The notes: a model not told the origin generated them from the letters alone. Shown: positions 49,653 through 58,095, numbered from the stretch's first letter. The stretch is 64,000 nucleotides of DNA from Nocardia donostiensis (GCF_002081715.1 NZ_MUKP01000014.1:1-64000), one strand, 5' to 3'. Numbers and translations: made by a program.

Positions 49653-50699
49653 ATGCTCGATCGGCGACAGATCAGCAAAGCGTTGGCGACGGTGGTCGTC
49701 GGTACACCACTGCTCGAGCCGTTGGAGCGGTGGTTGCGGTACGGGAACGTGCTCACCGTTCCCGGGCGGACGCGAGCCGGGGTGGGGCTCCAGGAAGTCG
49801 AGCAGTTGGAGAAAGCTGCCCGAGTGTTCCGGGCTTGGGACGACGAGTACGGCGGTGGGCTACGGCGCAAGGCTGTGGTCGGGCAGCTCGCGGAGGTCAA
49901 CGAACTGCTCGGCGAAGCGCACCCCTCGGAGATCCGGCAGCGGTTGTTGGGCACGATGGCGCAGCTCGCCGAGACCGCCGCGGTGATGGCGTGGGACCGC
50001 GGACAGCAGGCAGTGGCGCAGCGGTACTACGTGCTGGCAGTGAAGGCCGCGCGGGAAGCAGACGATCCCGCGTTCTGTGCTGTGGCGCTCAGCGGGGTGG
50101 CGCGGCAGCTGCTGTATCTGGAACGCCCATCGGATGCGTTGGAACTGATCCGGCTCGCACAGGAATACTCCGCAGGCAGGCTCACTGCCACCGCACAAGC
50201 CATGCTGTACACGCGGGAGGCATGGGCCTACGGGAAACTCGGCCGACCGACGGCGTTCCGGAAGGCCTGCGACAAGGCGCACGTCGCACTCGATGCCTCC
50301 TGTCCGGCAATGGATCCGTACTGGATCAACTACTTCGATTCCGCCGAGTTGGCGGGAACAATAGGCGGACGCCTGCTCGACATCGCCCGTCGCGACCCCT
50401 CCTATGCCGGTGAGGCCGCCGGGTATATCGACCGCGCGATTGCGGAGCGGAACCGAAAGCGGCGGCGCAGTGCGACACTCGATCAGTCCAATATGGTGGA
50501 AGTGCGGCTGATCCAAGGCGAGATCGAGGAAGCATGCCGGGTCGGTCATACCGCGTTGCAGGTGGTTGAGCAGACCGGGTCCGACCGTGTGGCCAAGAAA
50601 CTGGCGCGGGTGTACAACCGCACCGGAGAATTCGTGAAACTCGGCGCGGTGACCGAACTGCGGGAACGCATGCGGCCCCTCGTCGCAGCGACAGCATAG
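49653..50699 (+). CDS. TPR-type regulator-like protein without N-terminal HTH
   Basis: 348 aa from ATG 49653, preceded by GGGAGGA. It begins MLDRRQISKALATVVVGTPLL, the block that in related XRE/TPR proteins follows the helix-turn-helix, so the protein corresponds to the TPR half alone. Helical repeats (AVAQRYYVLAVKAAREADD, CAVALSGVARQLLYLERPSD, AWAYGKLGRPTAFRKA) continue to the end. It is followed after 11 nt by a SLOG-like nucleotide-binding protein. The constant pairing suggests that the TPR part senses or scaffolds and the partner handles the nucleotide signal. Upstream lies an nnr remnant rather than a lost HTH exon. Confidence 0.78.
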   Translation: MLDRRQISKALATVVVGTPLLEPLERWLRYGNVLTVPGRTRAGVGLQEVEQLEKAARVFRAWDDEYGGGLRRKAVVGQLAEVNELLGEAHPSEIRQRLLGTMAQLAETAAVMAWDRGQQAVAQRYYVLAVKAAREADDPAFCAVALSGVARQLLYLERPSDALELIRLAQEYSAGRLTATAQAMLYTREAWAYGKLGRPTAFRKACDKAHVALDASCPAMDPYWINYFDSAELAGTIGGRLLDIARRDPSYAGEAAGYIDRAIAERNRKRRRSATLDQSNMVEVRLIQGEIEEACRVGHTALQVVEQTGSDRVAKKLARVYNRTGEFVKLGAVTELRERMRPLVAATA

Positions 50700-50710
50700 G
50701 AGCGACCTAC

Positions 50711-51193
50711 ATGGTGCGGATTGCCGTCACCGGGCATATGAATATTTCGCGAAGCACCGCGTCGCTGGCGTACGACGCGGTCACCCGTATCCTCGCCGAT
50801 CACAGTGACCCTGCCGACCTGGTCGGGGTGAGCTGCATTGCACGCGGGGCGGACTCGGTGTTCGCGCAGGCTGTGCTCGATGCTGGTGGACAGCTCGAGG
50901 TGGTGTTGCCGTCGCGGAACTACCGCGAGCGAAAGGTGAAACCGGACCACGCCGAGCTGTTCGACGAGCTGATCGGCCGGGCGGCGAAGGTACAGGTGAT
51001 GGATTTCGACGATGCCGGGCGCGAGGCGTATGAAGCGGCGAACGAGGCGCTGCTGTCCAGCTGTGACCGGTTGGTCGCGGTGTGGGACGGCGAGGTGAGC
51101 CAGCGAGGTGGCACGGGCACGGTCGTCGAACTCGCCCGCGAACGCGGCGTTCCCGTCGACGTCGTCTGGCCTTCGGGGGCGGTCCGCGAATAG
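50711..51193 (+). CDS. SLOG-like (Rossmannoid) nucleotide-sensor protein
   Basis: 160 aa, ATG 50711, 11 nt after the TPR gene. Compact Rossmann-like fold with SLOG/YspA-type signatures: VRIAVTGHMNIS at strand 1, GVSCIARGADSVFAQAVLDAGG (Gly-Ala-Asp loop), EVVLPSRNYRERK, then CDRLVAVWDGEVSQRGGTGTVVELA, where the Gly-rich end would bind a nucleotide or NAD-derived ligand. SLOG domains occur as sensors of nucleotide signals in conflict systems and in LOG/DprA-type enzymes. A phosphoribohydrolase (LOG) motif PGGxGTxxE is only partly matched (RGGTGTVVE), so a weak hydrolase activity is possible. Confidence 0.75.
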   Translation: MVRIAVTGHMNISRSTASLAYDAVTRILADHSDPADLVGVSCIARGADSVFAQAVLDAGGQLEVVLPSRNYRERKVKPDHAELFDELIGRAAKVQVMDFDDAGREAYEAANEALLSSCDRLVAVWDGEVSQRGGTGTVVELARERGVPVDVVWPSGAVRE

Positions 51194-51322
51194 ACGCGAA
51201 TCAGATCGGTCCGGGCCGGATGGGACTCCGGGCTGATTCCTCCGAGTGACGGGAGCGGCCGTCGGATGCAGCGGTTCTGCAACATCCCGTCGTGGCTGTC
51301 TCTGCCTGTGTGGTGCTCGGTT

Positions 51323-51730
51323 TCAGTCGAGGACTGCGGTTGCTTCGACTTCGACGAGCAGGTCGGGTTCTCCGAGCGCCGCAACACCCAGCAGTGTGAT
51401 CGGTTTGACCGGGTCGACACCCAACTTTTCGGCTGCGCGGGCGACACCCTCTCCGAGTAGCGGCATCTTGTCTGGCGTCCAATCGACGACGTAGATGGTC
51501 AGTTTCGCCACGTCATCGAATGAACCGCCGACTTCGGCCAGGGCGGTGCCGACGTTGAGGTATGCCTGTTCGACCTGAGCGGCAAAATCTCCCGCACCTA
51601 CCGGTTGCCCTTCGGCATCGCGGGCGACTTGGCCCGCAAGGAACACCAGCTTCGATCCGGTGGCGATCGACATCTGGCGGTAGACGTCGGGTTTGGGCAG
51701 CCCATCGGGGTTGATCAGTGTCACGGCCAT
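51323..51730 (-). CDS. RidA family protein
   Basis: 135 aa from ATG 51730, after GAGGAGTG. RidA/YjgF fold: the start INPDGLPKPDVYRQMSIATG, then FLAGQVARDAEGQ, a trimer-interface helix QVEQAYLNVGTALAEVGGSF, and the end block VKPITLLGVAALGEPDLLVEVEATA with the Glu that ends the family. The key Arg that binds the imine carboxylate (R-x-T/S-V/x) is not present in its usual form, as in several Rid subgroups (Rid4-7). The usual role is hydrolysis of reactive enamine/imine intermediates. It is divergent from a TetR gene with a small palindrome between. Confidence 0.9.
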   Translation of the reverse strand: MAVTLINPDGLPKPDVYRQMSIATGSKLVFLAGQVARDAEGQPVGAGDFAAQVEQAYLNVGTALAEVGGSFDDVAKLTIYVVDWTPDKMPLLGEGVARAAEKLGVDPVKPITLLGVAALGEPDLLVEVEATAVLD

Positions 51731-51771
51731 ATTCACTCCTCGCAGGAAGGTACGTAAATGGGCGCTCCAAA

Positions 51772-51788
51772 ACATAGCAATGATATGT
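51772..51788. promoter_or_regulatory. Palindrome between ridA-like and tetR genes
   Basis: ACATA (51772-51776) and TATGT (51784-51788) are short inverted arms with 7 bp between, centred in the 69-bp divergent gap. Its place and size suit autoregulation by the adjacent TetR protein, controlling the RidA gene at the same time. Confidence 0.55.
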
Positions 51789-51799
51789 AATGTGACGCC

Positions 51800-52405
51800 A
51801 TGGTGAGGATGAAGGACCCGGCGGTCCGTTCCCTGCTGATCGAACGAGCCGCCCACATGCTGGCTACCCGGCAGCCGGTCACGCTGCGTTCACTGGTGGA
51901 TGGCACCGGCGTCTCGACGATGGCCGTCTACACCTACTTCGGTGGTATGGACGGACTGTGGAAGGCGGTGCGGCAAGAGGGATTCACGCGCCTAGCAGCT
52001 ATCCTCGCCGTGGTCGAGCCATCAGCCGACCCCGTGCGAGACCTCGCCGCCCTGGGGGCCGCCTACCTGTCCAACGCCCTGTCCAGCCCCGATCTCTACC
52101 GAGTCATGTTCGATGCCAGTGTGGAACTCGAAGACCTCGCGGCCGCCGACCAGACGCTGCACTACTTGGTTCTGGCTGTCGAAAGGGCGAGGGAGGCCGG
52201 GCGCTTTCGCGACACCATCGACCCACTGGAATTGGCCACCCAGGCCTGGACCATCGGCCACGGGCTGGCCTCATTGGTCGCCACCGGGCCCCTGCCGCAG
52301 CATGCACTCGCCCACGGCCTGCCGTTGCTGACCGCTCTGTTCACCAGCGCAGGCGATCAGCCCGACCGGTGCCGCCGGTCGGTCGAACTCGGTTGGCACC
52401 CCTGA
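51800..52405 (+). CDS. TetR family transcriptional regulator
   Basis: 201 aa, ATG 51800. N-terminal HTH: IERAAHMLATRQPVTLRSLV, then VSTMAVYTYFGGMDGLW with the conserved Y-T-Y-F of recognition helix 3. The C-terminal domain is of the TetR_C_13 kind (LYRVMFDASVELEDL and LELATQAWTIGHGLASL). It is divergent from the RidA-family gene and probably represses it and itself through the short inverted repeat at 51772-51788. Ligand unknown. Confidence 0.9.
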   Translation: MVRMKDPAVRSLLIERAAHMLATRQPVTLRSLVDGTGVSTMAVYTYFGGMDGLWKAVRQEGFTRLAAILAVVEPSADPVRDLAALGAAYLSNALSSPDLYRVMFDASVELEDLAAADQTLHYLVLAVERAREAGRFRDTIDPLELATQAWTIGHGLASLVATGPLPQHALAHGLPLLTALFTSAGDQPDRCRRSVELGWHP

Positions 52406-52504
52406 CATAGAACACTGCATCGAGCCGGTCGACCGAGACCACTTCCCGTGCAAGGGAATTCGAAAATTTAAAGCACTGCTCGGGATTGTACAGTGCTCTG
52501 CTGA

Positions 52505-53506
52505 TTGTTCTTCTTGCTCCGGCGAAGCGCATACGAAACCGCTGTGGCAAGGGCAGTGGCGGAGCGAGAACGAGAGGCCGACTTGGCTGAGCAGTGGATA
52601 GCCAAGGCTCTCGCGGCCGCACGTGATGAGCTGCGTGACCTCCTGCCGACAGCGATCTCGGCTATTGCCCGTGGTTGGAGAAACGGCAGTGGTGGCCTAC
52701 GGGGCGCCTCCACCTCCATGTCTGCCGACGACGGAAAAAACAGGATCGAAATCGAACAGGCAGCGGCCAGGAACGCTGGGCTGGACCGAGCCGCAACGGC
52801 CGATGCAACCGCAGATCGCGACAGGTCGACTGACGAGCACCCGGTCGACTCCGGGAGCGCAGATGCCGACACGGGTTCCGAAGCTCGCCCGCATCCATTT
52901 CGTGGTCTCTGGCTGGAAAGGCGGGTGTCGGCGGATACGACGCTCAACCCTTTCGGGTCGATCCTGGATTTCCCCGACGAGGAAGCGGCGAGGATCGCGG
53001 AGGAGATGGGAAAGCGCGTCGATGGCGATTACGTGACCATCCGCAAGGCTGCTGAGGCCTGGCTGCGATCACATAATACGTCGAACAGGGATTCAACCGA
53101 GCCAGCGGTGTACTTCAAGCTCGTGAAAGAGCCGGGTACCTACCCCTTTTCGGAGAAGTCCGCCACGATTTGTATTCCGGCCGACTCGATTCCCGCCGAG
53201 CACATGACCATAACGATCGAGGACAGTTTCTTCCACTACCAAATGGTTTCCGGGAACCCTCCCGGAAACACTCCGGAAGGTTTCGTGCCAGGCGTCATCA
53301 GCGGTGACGAACTGTACGGTGCGGTCGACTTCGACGGGGAACACCGGGACTACCGCGGGACTCTGGCCGGCGGTAACGGGCGATATATCGAGGCACAAGT
53401 GTGGAACCGTGATGTGCCGGTCTTGGCGGAGGTCCGCAGGAGGTTCGAAACAGGATTACCGGCGGACCGGTTGCTCATCGTGGAACCAGGGTCGTGGGAG
53501 GGGTGA
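52505..53506 (+). CDS. Hypothetical protein with coiled-coil start
   Basis: 333 aa if started at TTG 52505; GTG 52544 is equally likely and neither has a clear ribosome site. The first ~60 residues are a charged coiled coil (AVAEREREADLAEQWIAKAL). A disordered, Asp/Ser/Ala-rich linker follows to ~130. The C-terminal ~200 residues are a folded domain with NPFGSILDFPDEEAARIAEE and HYQMVSGNPPGNTPEGFVPG, ending RFETGLPADRLLIVEPGSW. I do not recognise the domain; the layout (helical N-terminus, linker, C-terminal domain) is like secreted effector or phage-structural proteins, but there is no signal sequence. Confidence 0.6.
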   Translation: MFFLLRRSAYETAVARAVAEREREADLAEQWIAKALAAARDELRDLLPTAISAIARGWRNGSGGLRGASTSMSADDGKNRIEIEQAAARNAGLDRAATADATADRDRSTDEHPVDSGSADADTGSEARPHPFRGLWLERRVSADTTLNPFGSILDFPDEEAARIAEEMGKRVDGDYVTIRKAAEAWLRSHNTSNRDSTEPAVYFKLVKEPGTYPFSEKSATICIPADSIPAEHMTITIEDSFFHYQMVSGNPPGNTPEGFVPGVISGDELYGAVDFDGEHRDYRGTLAGGNGRYIEAQVWNRDVPVLAEVRRRFETGLPADRLLIVEPGSWEG

Positions 53507-53535
53507 GAGATCGCAGTTCGGAGATGTCCGATACG

Positions 53536-53570
53536 GGTCCGGCCAGAGTCCGATGAACTCTGGCCGGACC
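53536..53570. terminator. Bidirectional terminator between convergent genes
   Basis: GGTCCGGCCAGAGT (53536-53549) and ACTCTGGCCGGACC (53557-53570) form a perfect 14-bp stem with a 7-nt loop, between the rightward hypothetical gene (stop 53506) and the leftward etfD gene (stop 53590). It can serve both strands; a short T-run follows on the right side. Confidence 0.85.
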
Positions 53571-53589
53571 GCTGTTTCGGTGGGGAACG

Positions 53590-56500
53590 CTAGCTCTTGC
53601 GGCCTGGCGCTTTCGCACCCGACTTGAAGCCCAGCGCGCCCGGTTTGGCCTGCGGCGGCGGGGCACCGTTGCCGGCGGTTTTCGGCTCCGCCTCGGGCGA
53701 CCCGGTTGCGGCGGGTTCGGAAGGCTCCGTTGCCTCCGTTTCCGGGGCCTCGGCCGCCGCAGCCGGTGCCGGGGCGGTTGCTTTCGCGCCGGGTGCCTTG
53801 GGGCCGGGGCGTTTGAAGCCGGACTTCATGGCCAGGCCCTTGGCGGGAACCGTGGGCTTGGTTTCGGTGGGCTCCGATGGCTGAGCAGCCTCGGCGGTGG
53901 CTTCCGGGGTTGCGGTGGCTTCCTCGGCCGGTTCTGCAGCCGGTGCCGGGGCGGATGCCTTCGTGTCGGGTGCCTTGGGGCCGGGGCGTTTGAAGCCGGA
54001 CTTCATGGCCAGGCCCTTGGCGGCGACCGTGGGCTTGGTTTCGGTCGGGCCCGCAGCCGTTTCGGTTGCTGCCGATTCGGGGGTTTCCGTGTCGGCGGCC
54101 GGTTCGGCCTTCGCGGCGGGGGCTTTCGCGCCCGGCGCCTTGGCTGCGCCCTTCATAGCCAGGCCCTTACCGCCGGGTGCCTTCGCCGCACCCTTCATAC
54201 CGAGCCCCTTCACAGGCTTGGCCTCGGTGGTTTCGGCTTCGGCGGCGGGAGCGGTTTCGGCCTTGGCTCCGGGCGCTTTGGCTGCGCCCTTCATCGCGAG
54301 ACCCTTGCCGCCGGGTGCCTTGGCGGCGCCCTTCATGCCCAGGCCCTTGGCGGGCGCGGCTTCGGTGGTTTCGGCGGCCGGTGCTTTCGCGCCGGGTGCC
54401 TTCGCCGCGCCCTTCATGCCGAGGCCTTTGCCGGGTGCCTTGGCCGGACCTTTCATGGCCAGACCGCCGCCGGTGGGCGCGGCCTTCTGGGCGGGGGCCG
54501 CGGCTTCGGCGACCGGTTCGGGCTCGGGTTCCGGTTCGGGTGCGGCCTTCGGTTCCTGGATAACGGTCAGGTTCTCGGTCAGCTTCGCCGGTTCGATCCG
54601 CTCGATGGAGTCGAGCATCAGTTGCGCGACGTCGATGACCTCGACACCTTCGCCCTGCCCGCCTTCCTGTCGGGCGGTGACGCCGTCGGTGAGCATCACC
54701 CGGCAGAACGGGCAACCGGTCGCGATCTTGGCCGGGTTGGTGGTCAGCGCCTCGTCCACGCGGTCGATGTTGACGCGTTTACCCAGCTGCTCTTCCATCC
54801 ACATCCGCGCCCCACCGGCACCACAGCACATGGAGCGTTCACCGTGGCGCGGCATCTCGACCAGCGTGGAGCCGGAGGCTTCCATCAGCTCACGCGGCGC
54901 GTTGTAGATCTTGTTGTGCCTGCCCAGGTAGCAGGGGTCGTGGTAGGTGACGTTCTGCGATACCGAGGCCACCGGGATCAGCTGCTTCTGCCGCACAAGG
55001 CGGTTCAGCAGCTGGGTGTGGTGCACCACCTCGTAGGTGCCGCCGACCTGCGGGTATTCGTTGTTGAGCGCGTTGAAGCAGTGCGCGCAGGTGACGACGA
55101 TCTTCTGCTGTTTCTGCTCGACGCCCTCGAACACCGAGTTCAGCGTCTCGATGTTCTGCTGCGCCAGCTGCTGGAACAGGAACTCGTTGCCCGCGCGGCG
55201 CGCCGAGTCACCGGTGCAGGTTTCCTCCGCACCGAGCACCATGTATTTCACGCCAGCGGTGGCCAGCAGTTCGGCGACGGCCTTGGTGGTCTTCTTCGCG
55301 CGGTCCTCGTATGCACCGGCGCAGCCGACCCAGAACAGGTATTCGTAGCCGTCGAAGCTGTCGGCATCTTTACCGAAGACCGGGACGTCGAAGTCCAGCT
55401 CGTTGATCCAGTTGAGCCGGTCCTTGGCGTTCTGGCCCCACGGGTTGCCCTTGTTCTCCAGGTTCTTGAACAGGCCCGCGAGCTCGGACGGGAACTCCGA
55501 TTCGATGAGCACCTGGTAGCGGCGCATATCGATGATGTGGTCGACGTGCTCGATATCCACCGGGCACTGTTCGACGCAGGCACCGCAGGTGGTGCAGCTC
55601 CACAGCACTTCGGGGTCGATGATGCCGTTGACGTCTTCGCCGCCGACCAGCGGGCGCTCGGCTTCGGCGCGAGTGGCCTCGGAGATCTTGGCGAGCTTCG
55701 CCTCGTCGGGGTTGCCGTCGGCGTCGACCAGGCCGATTTCGTCACCGCCCATATCCTTGCGGCCTCCGGCCAGCAGATACGGTGCCTTGGCCCGGCCGTG
55801 GTCGCGCAGCGACATGATCAGCAGTTTCGGCGACAGCGGCTTACCGGTGTTCCAGGCGGGGCACTGCGACTGGCAGCGACCGCATTCGGTGCAGGTGGTG
55901 AAGTCCAGCCAGCCCTTCCAGGAGAAGTCCTCGATCCGCCCCGCACCCAGGGTGTCGGTATCCGGGTCGACGTTCTCCATATCGAGGGCCTTGCCCTTCG
56001 ACATCATCGGCTTGGCCGCACCGAGGGCTACACCGCCGTCGTCTTCCCGCTTGAAGTAGATATTCGGGAAAGCCGAGAAACGGTGCCAGGCCACGCCCCA
56101 GGTGATATTGCGGCCGACCAGGTAAAGGAAGGCCATACCCGACATCAGCTTGATGAAAGCGAAAACCGACACCAGTACCGGGCTGGCGGGCAGCAGTTTC
56201 GCCACCTGCATGGTGAAGAAATCCGTGGCCGGGTTGGCATGGCCGTAGGTCGCGATCTTTCCGGCCTTCACGAAGATCATGCCCAGACCCTCGAGTAGCA
56301 CGATCGCCTCGATCACATAAGCCGCGCCGAACACCGAACCGCTGAACCTCGACAGCCGGTCGGGGACGCGCGGGTGATTCAGCTGGCGGATCGCGATCAG
56401 CACCCCGATGCCGATGACGGTGCCGATACCGAGAATCTCGTCCCACAGGTGGTAGACGGCGAGGTTGCCGATGATCGGCCAGTGGAACGCCGGATCGAAT

Positions 56501-56784
56501 GTCTGGCCGTAGGCCTCGAACCACAGGATGGCGCCGCCCATGAAGCCGATCATCACCAGCCAGTGCGCCCAGCCGACGGTGCGGAATTTGTTCATGCGCG
56601 TGTGCGCGAGGAATTCCACGACCATTTGTTTGAAGCGCGGGAAGAACGGCCGCCACCGATCGGGTGCGGGCTGGCCGAGCATGATGGAGCGGACGATGTC
56701 GCGGACGCCGCCGATGAACGACGCCCAACACAGGATGCTGAGCGCCGCTCCTATGGTGCCCAGTGTCACTGTCAGGGCATTCAT
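53590..56784 (-). CDS. etfD: Membrane Fe-S oxidoreductase, ETF dehydrogenase (EtfD) type
   Basis: 1064 aa from ATG 56784, with AAAGG upstream. It has an N-terminal membrane part (about six helices, residues ~1-250, NarI-like). Two [4Fe-4S] motifs CTECGRCQSQCP and CTTCGACVEQCP follow at about 335 and 445. Then come two CCG domains (GCAG...EETCTGD, CCGAGGARMW; CPFC) as in HdrD/GlpC. It matches M. tuberculosis Rv0338c, shown to be the ETF dehydrogenase needed for beta-oxidation. The last ~320 residues (53593-54560) are extra: nine copies of a K-G-L-x-M-K-G-A-A-K-A-P-G unit between acidic Ala/Pro/Thr linkers. The M. tuberculosis protein is ~880 aa, so this tail is longer. An operator lies upstream at 56867. 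Confidence 0.9.
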   Translation of the reverse strand: MNALTVTLGTIGAALSILCWASFIGGVRDIVRSIMLGQPAPDRWRPFFPRFKQMVVEFLAHTRMNKFRTVGWAHWLVMIGFMGGAILWFEAYGQTFDPAFHWPIIGNLAVYHLWDEILGIGTVIGIGVLIAIRQLNHPRVPDRLSRFSGSVFGAAYVIEAIVLLEGLGMIFVKAGKIATYGHANPATDFFTMQVAKLLPASPVLVSVFAFIKLMSGMAFLYLVGRNITWGVAWHRFSAFPNIYFKREDDGGVALGAAKPMMSKGKALDMENVDPDTDTLGAGRIEDFSWKGWLDFTTCTECGRCQSQCPAWNTGKPLSPKLLIMSLRDHGRAKAPYLLAGGRKDMGGDEIGLVDADGNPDEAKLAKISEATRAEAERPLVGGEDVNGIIDPEVLWSCTTCGACVEQCPVDIEHVDHIIDMRRYQVLIESEFPSELAGLFKNLENKGNPWGQNAKDRLNWINELDFDVPVFGKDADSFDGYEYLFWVGCAGAYEDRAKKTTKAVAELLATAGVKYMVLGAEETCTGDSARRAGNEFLFQQLAQQNIETLNSVFEGVEQKQQKIVVTCAHCFNALNNEYPQVGGTYEVVHHTQLLNRLVRQKQLIPVASVSQNVTYHDPCYLGRHNKIYNAPRELMEASGSTLVEMPRHGERSMCCGAGGARMWMEEQLGKRVNIDRVDEALTTNPAKIATGCPFCRVMLTDGVTARQEGGQGEGVEVIDVAQLMLDSIERIEPAKLTENLTVIQEPKAAPEPEPEPEPVAEAAAPAQKAAPTGGGLAMKGPAKAPGKGLGMKGAAKAPGAKAPAAETTEAAPAKGLGMKGAAKAPGGKGLAMKGAAKAPGAKAETAPAAEAETTEAKPVKGLGMKGAAKAPGGKGLAMKGAAKAPGAKAPAAKAEPAADTETPESAATETAAGPTETKPTVAAKGLAMKSGFKRPGPKAPDTKASAPAPAAEPAEEATATPEATAEAAQPSEPTETKPTVPAKGLAMKSGFKRPGPKAPGAKATAPAPAAAAEAPETEATEPSEPAATGSPEAEPKTAGNGAPPPQAKPGALGFKSGAKAPGRKS

Positions 56785-57247
56785 GTCGCGACCTTTCTTT
56801 AGAGGCAACACGAGGTTCGAGGACGGCATGGCCGCCTCGTCCGGCTCGTATCCTAACTGCCAGTAAGTTACCCGCCGGTAACTACCGGTGTCCACTGTAC
56901 GATCAGGAGCTGGCTCGTAGCCTGTCTGCCTGGGATTCAACCCTAGATCGACTGTGACAAATCCCACACTGCCGGAATGGGGGCCGAGTGAGATTTGGGC
57001 TGATTAACACCGTAAAGGGCCGGTCTTCGCAGGTTCTGCTAAGGACAGGCTTACTCGCCCTATTTCCATACGCGGGACTAAAGGTTCTCGCCTCCCGTCC
57101 GCGCCTGGTCTAGGCTCACCGTCGATCTCTTTGTTGCGCAACGTCATCGCATTGCTCGGGGAGGATTTCGACCCGGTTGCCGGCTGGAATGGAATTGAGC
57201 TCTCGCGTGCGGGCGTCGCGCTCGACCGATGATGGATTGGAAACTGA
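56785..57247. promoter_or_regulatory. Divergent regulatory gap etfD / exported protein
   Basis: No gene is seen in 463 bp. It contains the etfD operator (56867-56884) and, close by on the left, TAACTGCCAGTAA (56855-56867), another TetR-like site that overlaps it by one base. The right part must hold the promoter of the exported protein gene at 57248, which has only a weak ribosome site. Confidence 0.5.
56867..56884 (-). promoter_or_regulatory. Inverted repeat upstream of etfD, matching the fadE5 operator
   Basis: AGTTACC (56867-56873) and GGTAACT (56878-56884) are perfect 7-bp arms with a CGCC centre, so the core is TTACC-N4-GGTAA, as upstream of fadE5 (15541-15554). It lies 83-100 bp before the etfD start, leftward. 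Shared control by one fatty-acid-responsive TetR protein is the simplest reading. Confidence 0.7.
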
Positions 57248-58027
57248 ATGAAGCTCCGTAGAACCACCGTGGTCGCCGCGTTGGTAACCGGATCGTTGGC
57301 ACTGGGTTACGGAACCGCTCATGCCGAACCCGCCCCTGCACCCGCCGAGCCCATCAGCTACTCGCTGAAGCTGGTCGACAAAACGGTCGTCGCGACGCTG
57401 AAGAACGGTACGTTCTCCATCACCGAAGAGGAAAAGGCCGTCGAAGGCCAGCCGATCGCCGGGGAGATCGCTGACGACCAGCAGGAGAAGACCAAGGTCG
57501 CGGAGATCAAGGACGACAAGGGCAATGTCGTCCTCTCGATGCCGATCGATTTCTTCAATGTCGGCGATATCGCGGTGCCGCTCGAATCGGAGGTCAAGGA
57601 GGACAACACGGTCCTTGAGCTGACGCCCGATCAGGCTGCGGTCCCGGCCGACACGAAGGTCAACGCGGTGAATATGGCCCTCAAGCCGGTCGCCTCACCG
57701 ATCGAGAACCAGCGTGCGCAGAACGAGTTCGCCAGTCAGTTCGGCATGGCCACAGCGGTCGGCGGCTTCCTCGGCACCGCTATTGGTGTGGTCGCTGGTG
57801 CCCTGATCGGGACGGCCGTCGGCATTATCGAGTGCCTCACGATCATTGGGTGCATCGCGGCGATCCCGACAATCGTCGCGTTCGCCGGTATCGGTGGCAT
57901 TCTTGGCACCATCGCAGTGGGAGGGCCGGCACTGGCTATTGCTGGCATGGACCTGATCAACACCCTGCAGGCGGCTCCGGGGACCACCAAGTGGACCGAT
58001 GAGAACATGAAGAAGGGTGTGAACTAG
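57248..58027 (+). CDS. Exported protein with C-terminal glycine-zipper region
   Basis: 259 aa, ATG 57248. The signal peptide ends at AHA (residue ~26). The middle is a charged beta/helix region with many Lys and Glu (VDKTVVATLKNGTFSITEEE). Residues ~165-240 are hydrophobic and Gly-rich: TAVGGFLGTAIGVVAGALIG, then VGIIECLTIIGCIAAI with two Cys, then GIGGILGTIAVGGPALA. Such Gly-zipper segments insert into or associate with membranes and could oligomerise. This type of exported protein is common in Nocardia and its role is unknown. It has its own strong terminator 28 bp downstream. Confidence 0.8.
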   Translation: MKLRRTTVVAALVTGSLALGYGTAHAEPAPAPAEPISYSLKLVDKTVVATLKNGTFSITEEEKAVEGQPIAGEIADDQQEKTKVAEIKDDKGNVVLSMPIDFFNVGDIAVPLESEVKEDNTVLELTPDQAAVPADTKVNAVNMALKPVASPIENQRAQNEFASQFGMATAVGGFLGTAIGVVAGALIGTAVGIIECLTIIGCIAAIPTIVAFAGIGGILGTIAVGGPALAIAGMDLINTLQAAPGTTKWTDENMKKGVN

Positions 58028-58054
58028 CCTTCCGGTTAGTGCTTCGCCCTCTAA

Positions 58055-58095
58055 CGACACCCGGCCCGTCCCGCAAGGGGGCGGGCCGGGTGTCG
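58055..58095 (+). terminator. Intrinsic terminator after the exported glycine-zipper gene
   Basis: CGACACCCGGCCCG (58055-58068) pairs perfectly with CGGGCCGGGTGTCG (58082-58095) around a 13-nt loop, followed by TTTCG. It lies 28 bp after the stop at 58027. Confidence 0.9.

Noticed and set aside
49653..50699. Annotation as a complete XRE regulator
   Set aside because: The chain starts at the block that normally follows the HTH, with a good ribosome site there; no HTH is encoded upstream.
53597..54907. Rightward open frames over the etfD tail with many Ala/Pro/Gly repeats
   Set aside because: They mirror the repeat-coding region of etfD on the other strand; the repeat pattern is explained by the sense gene.
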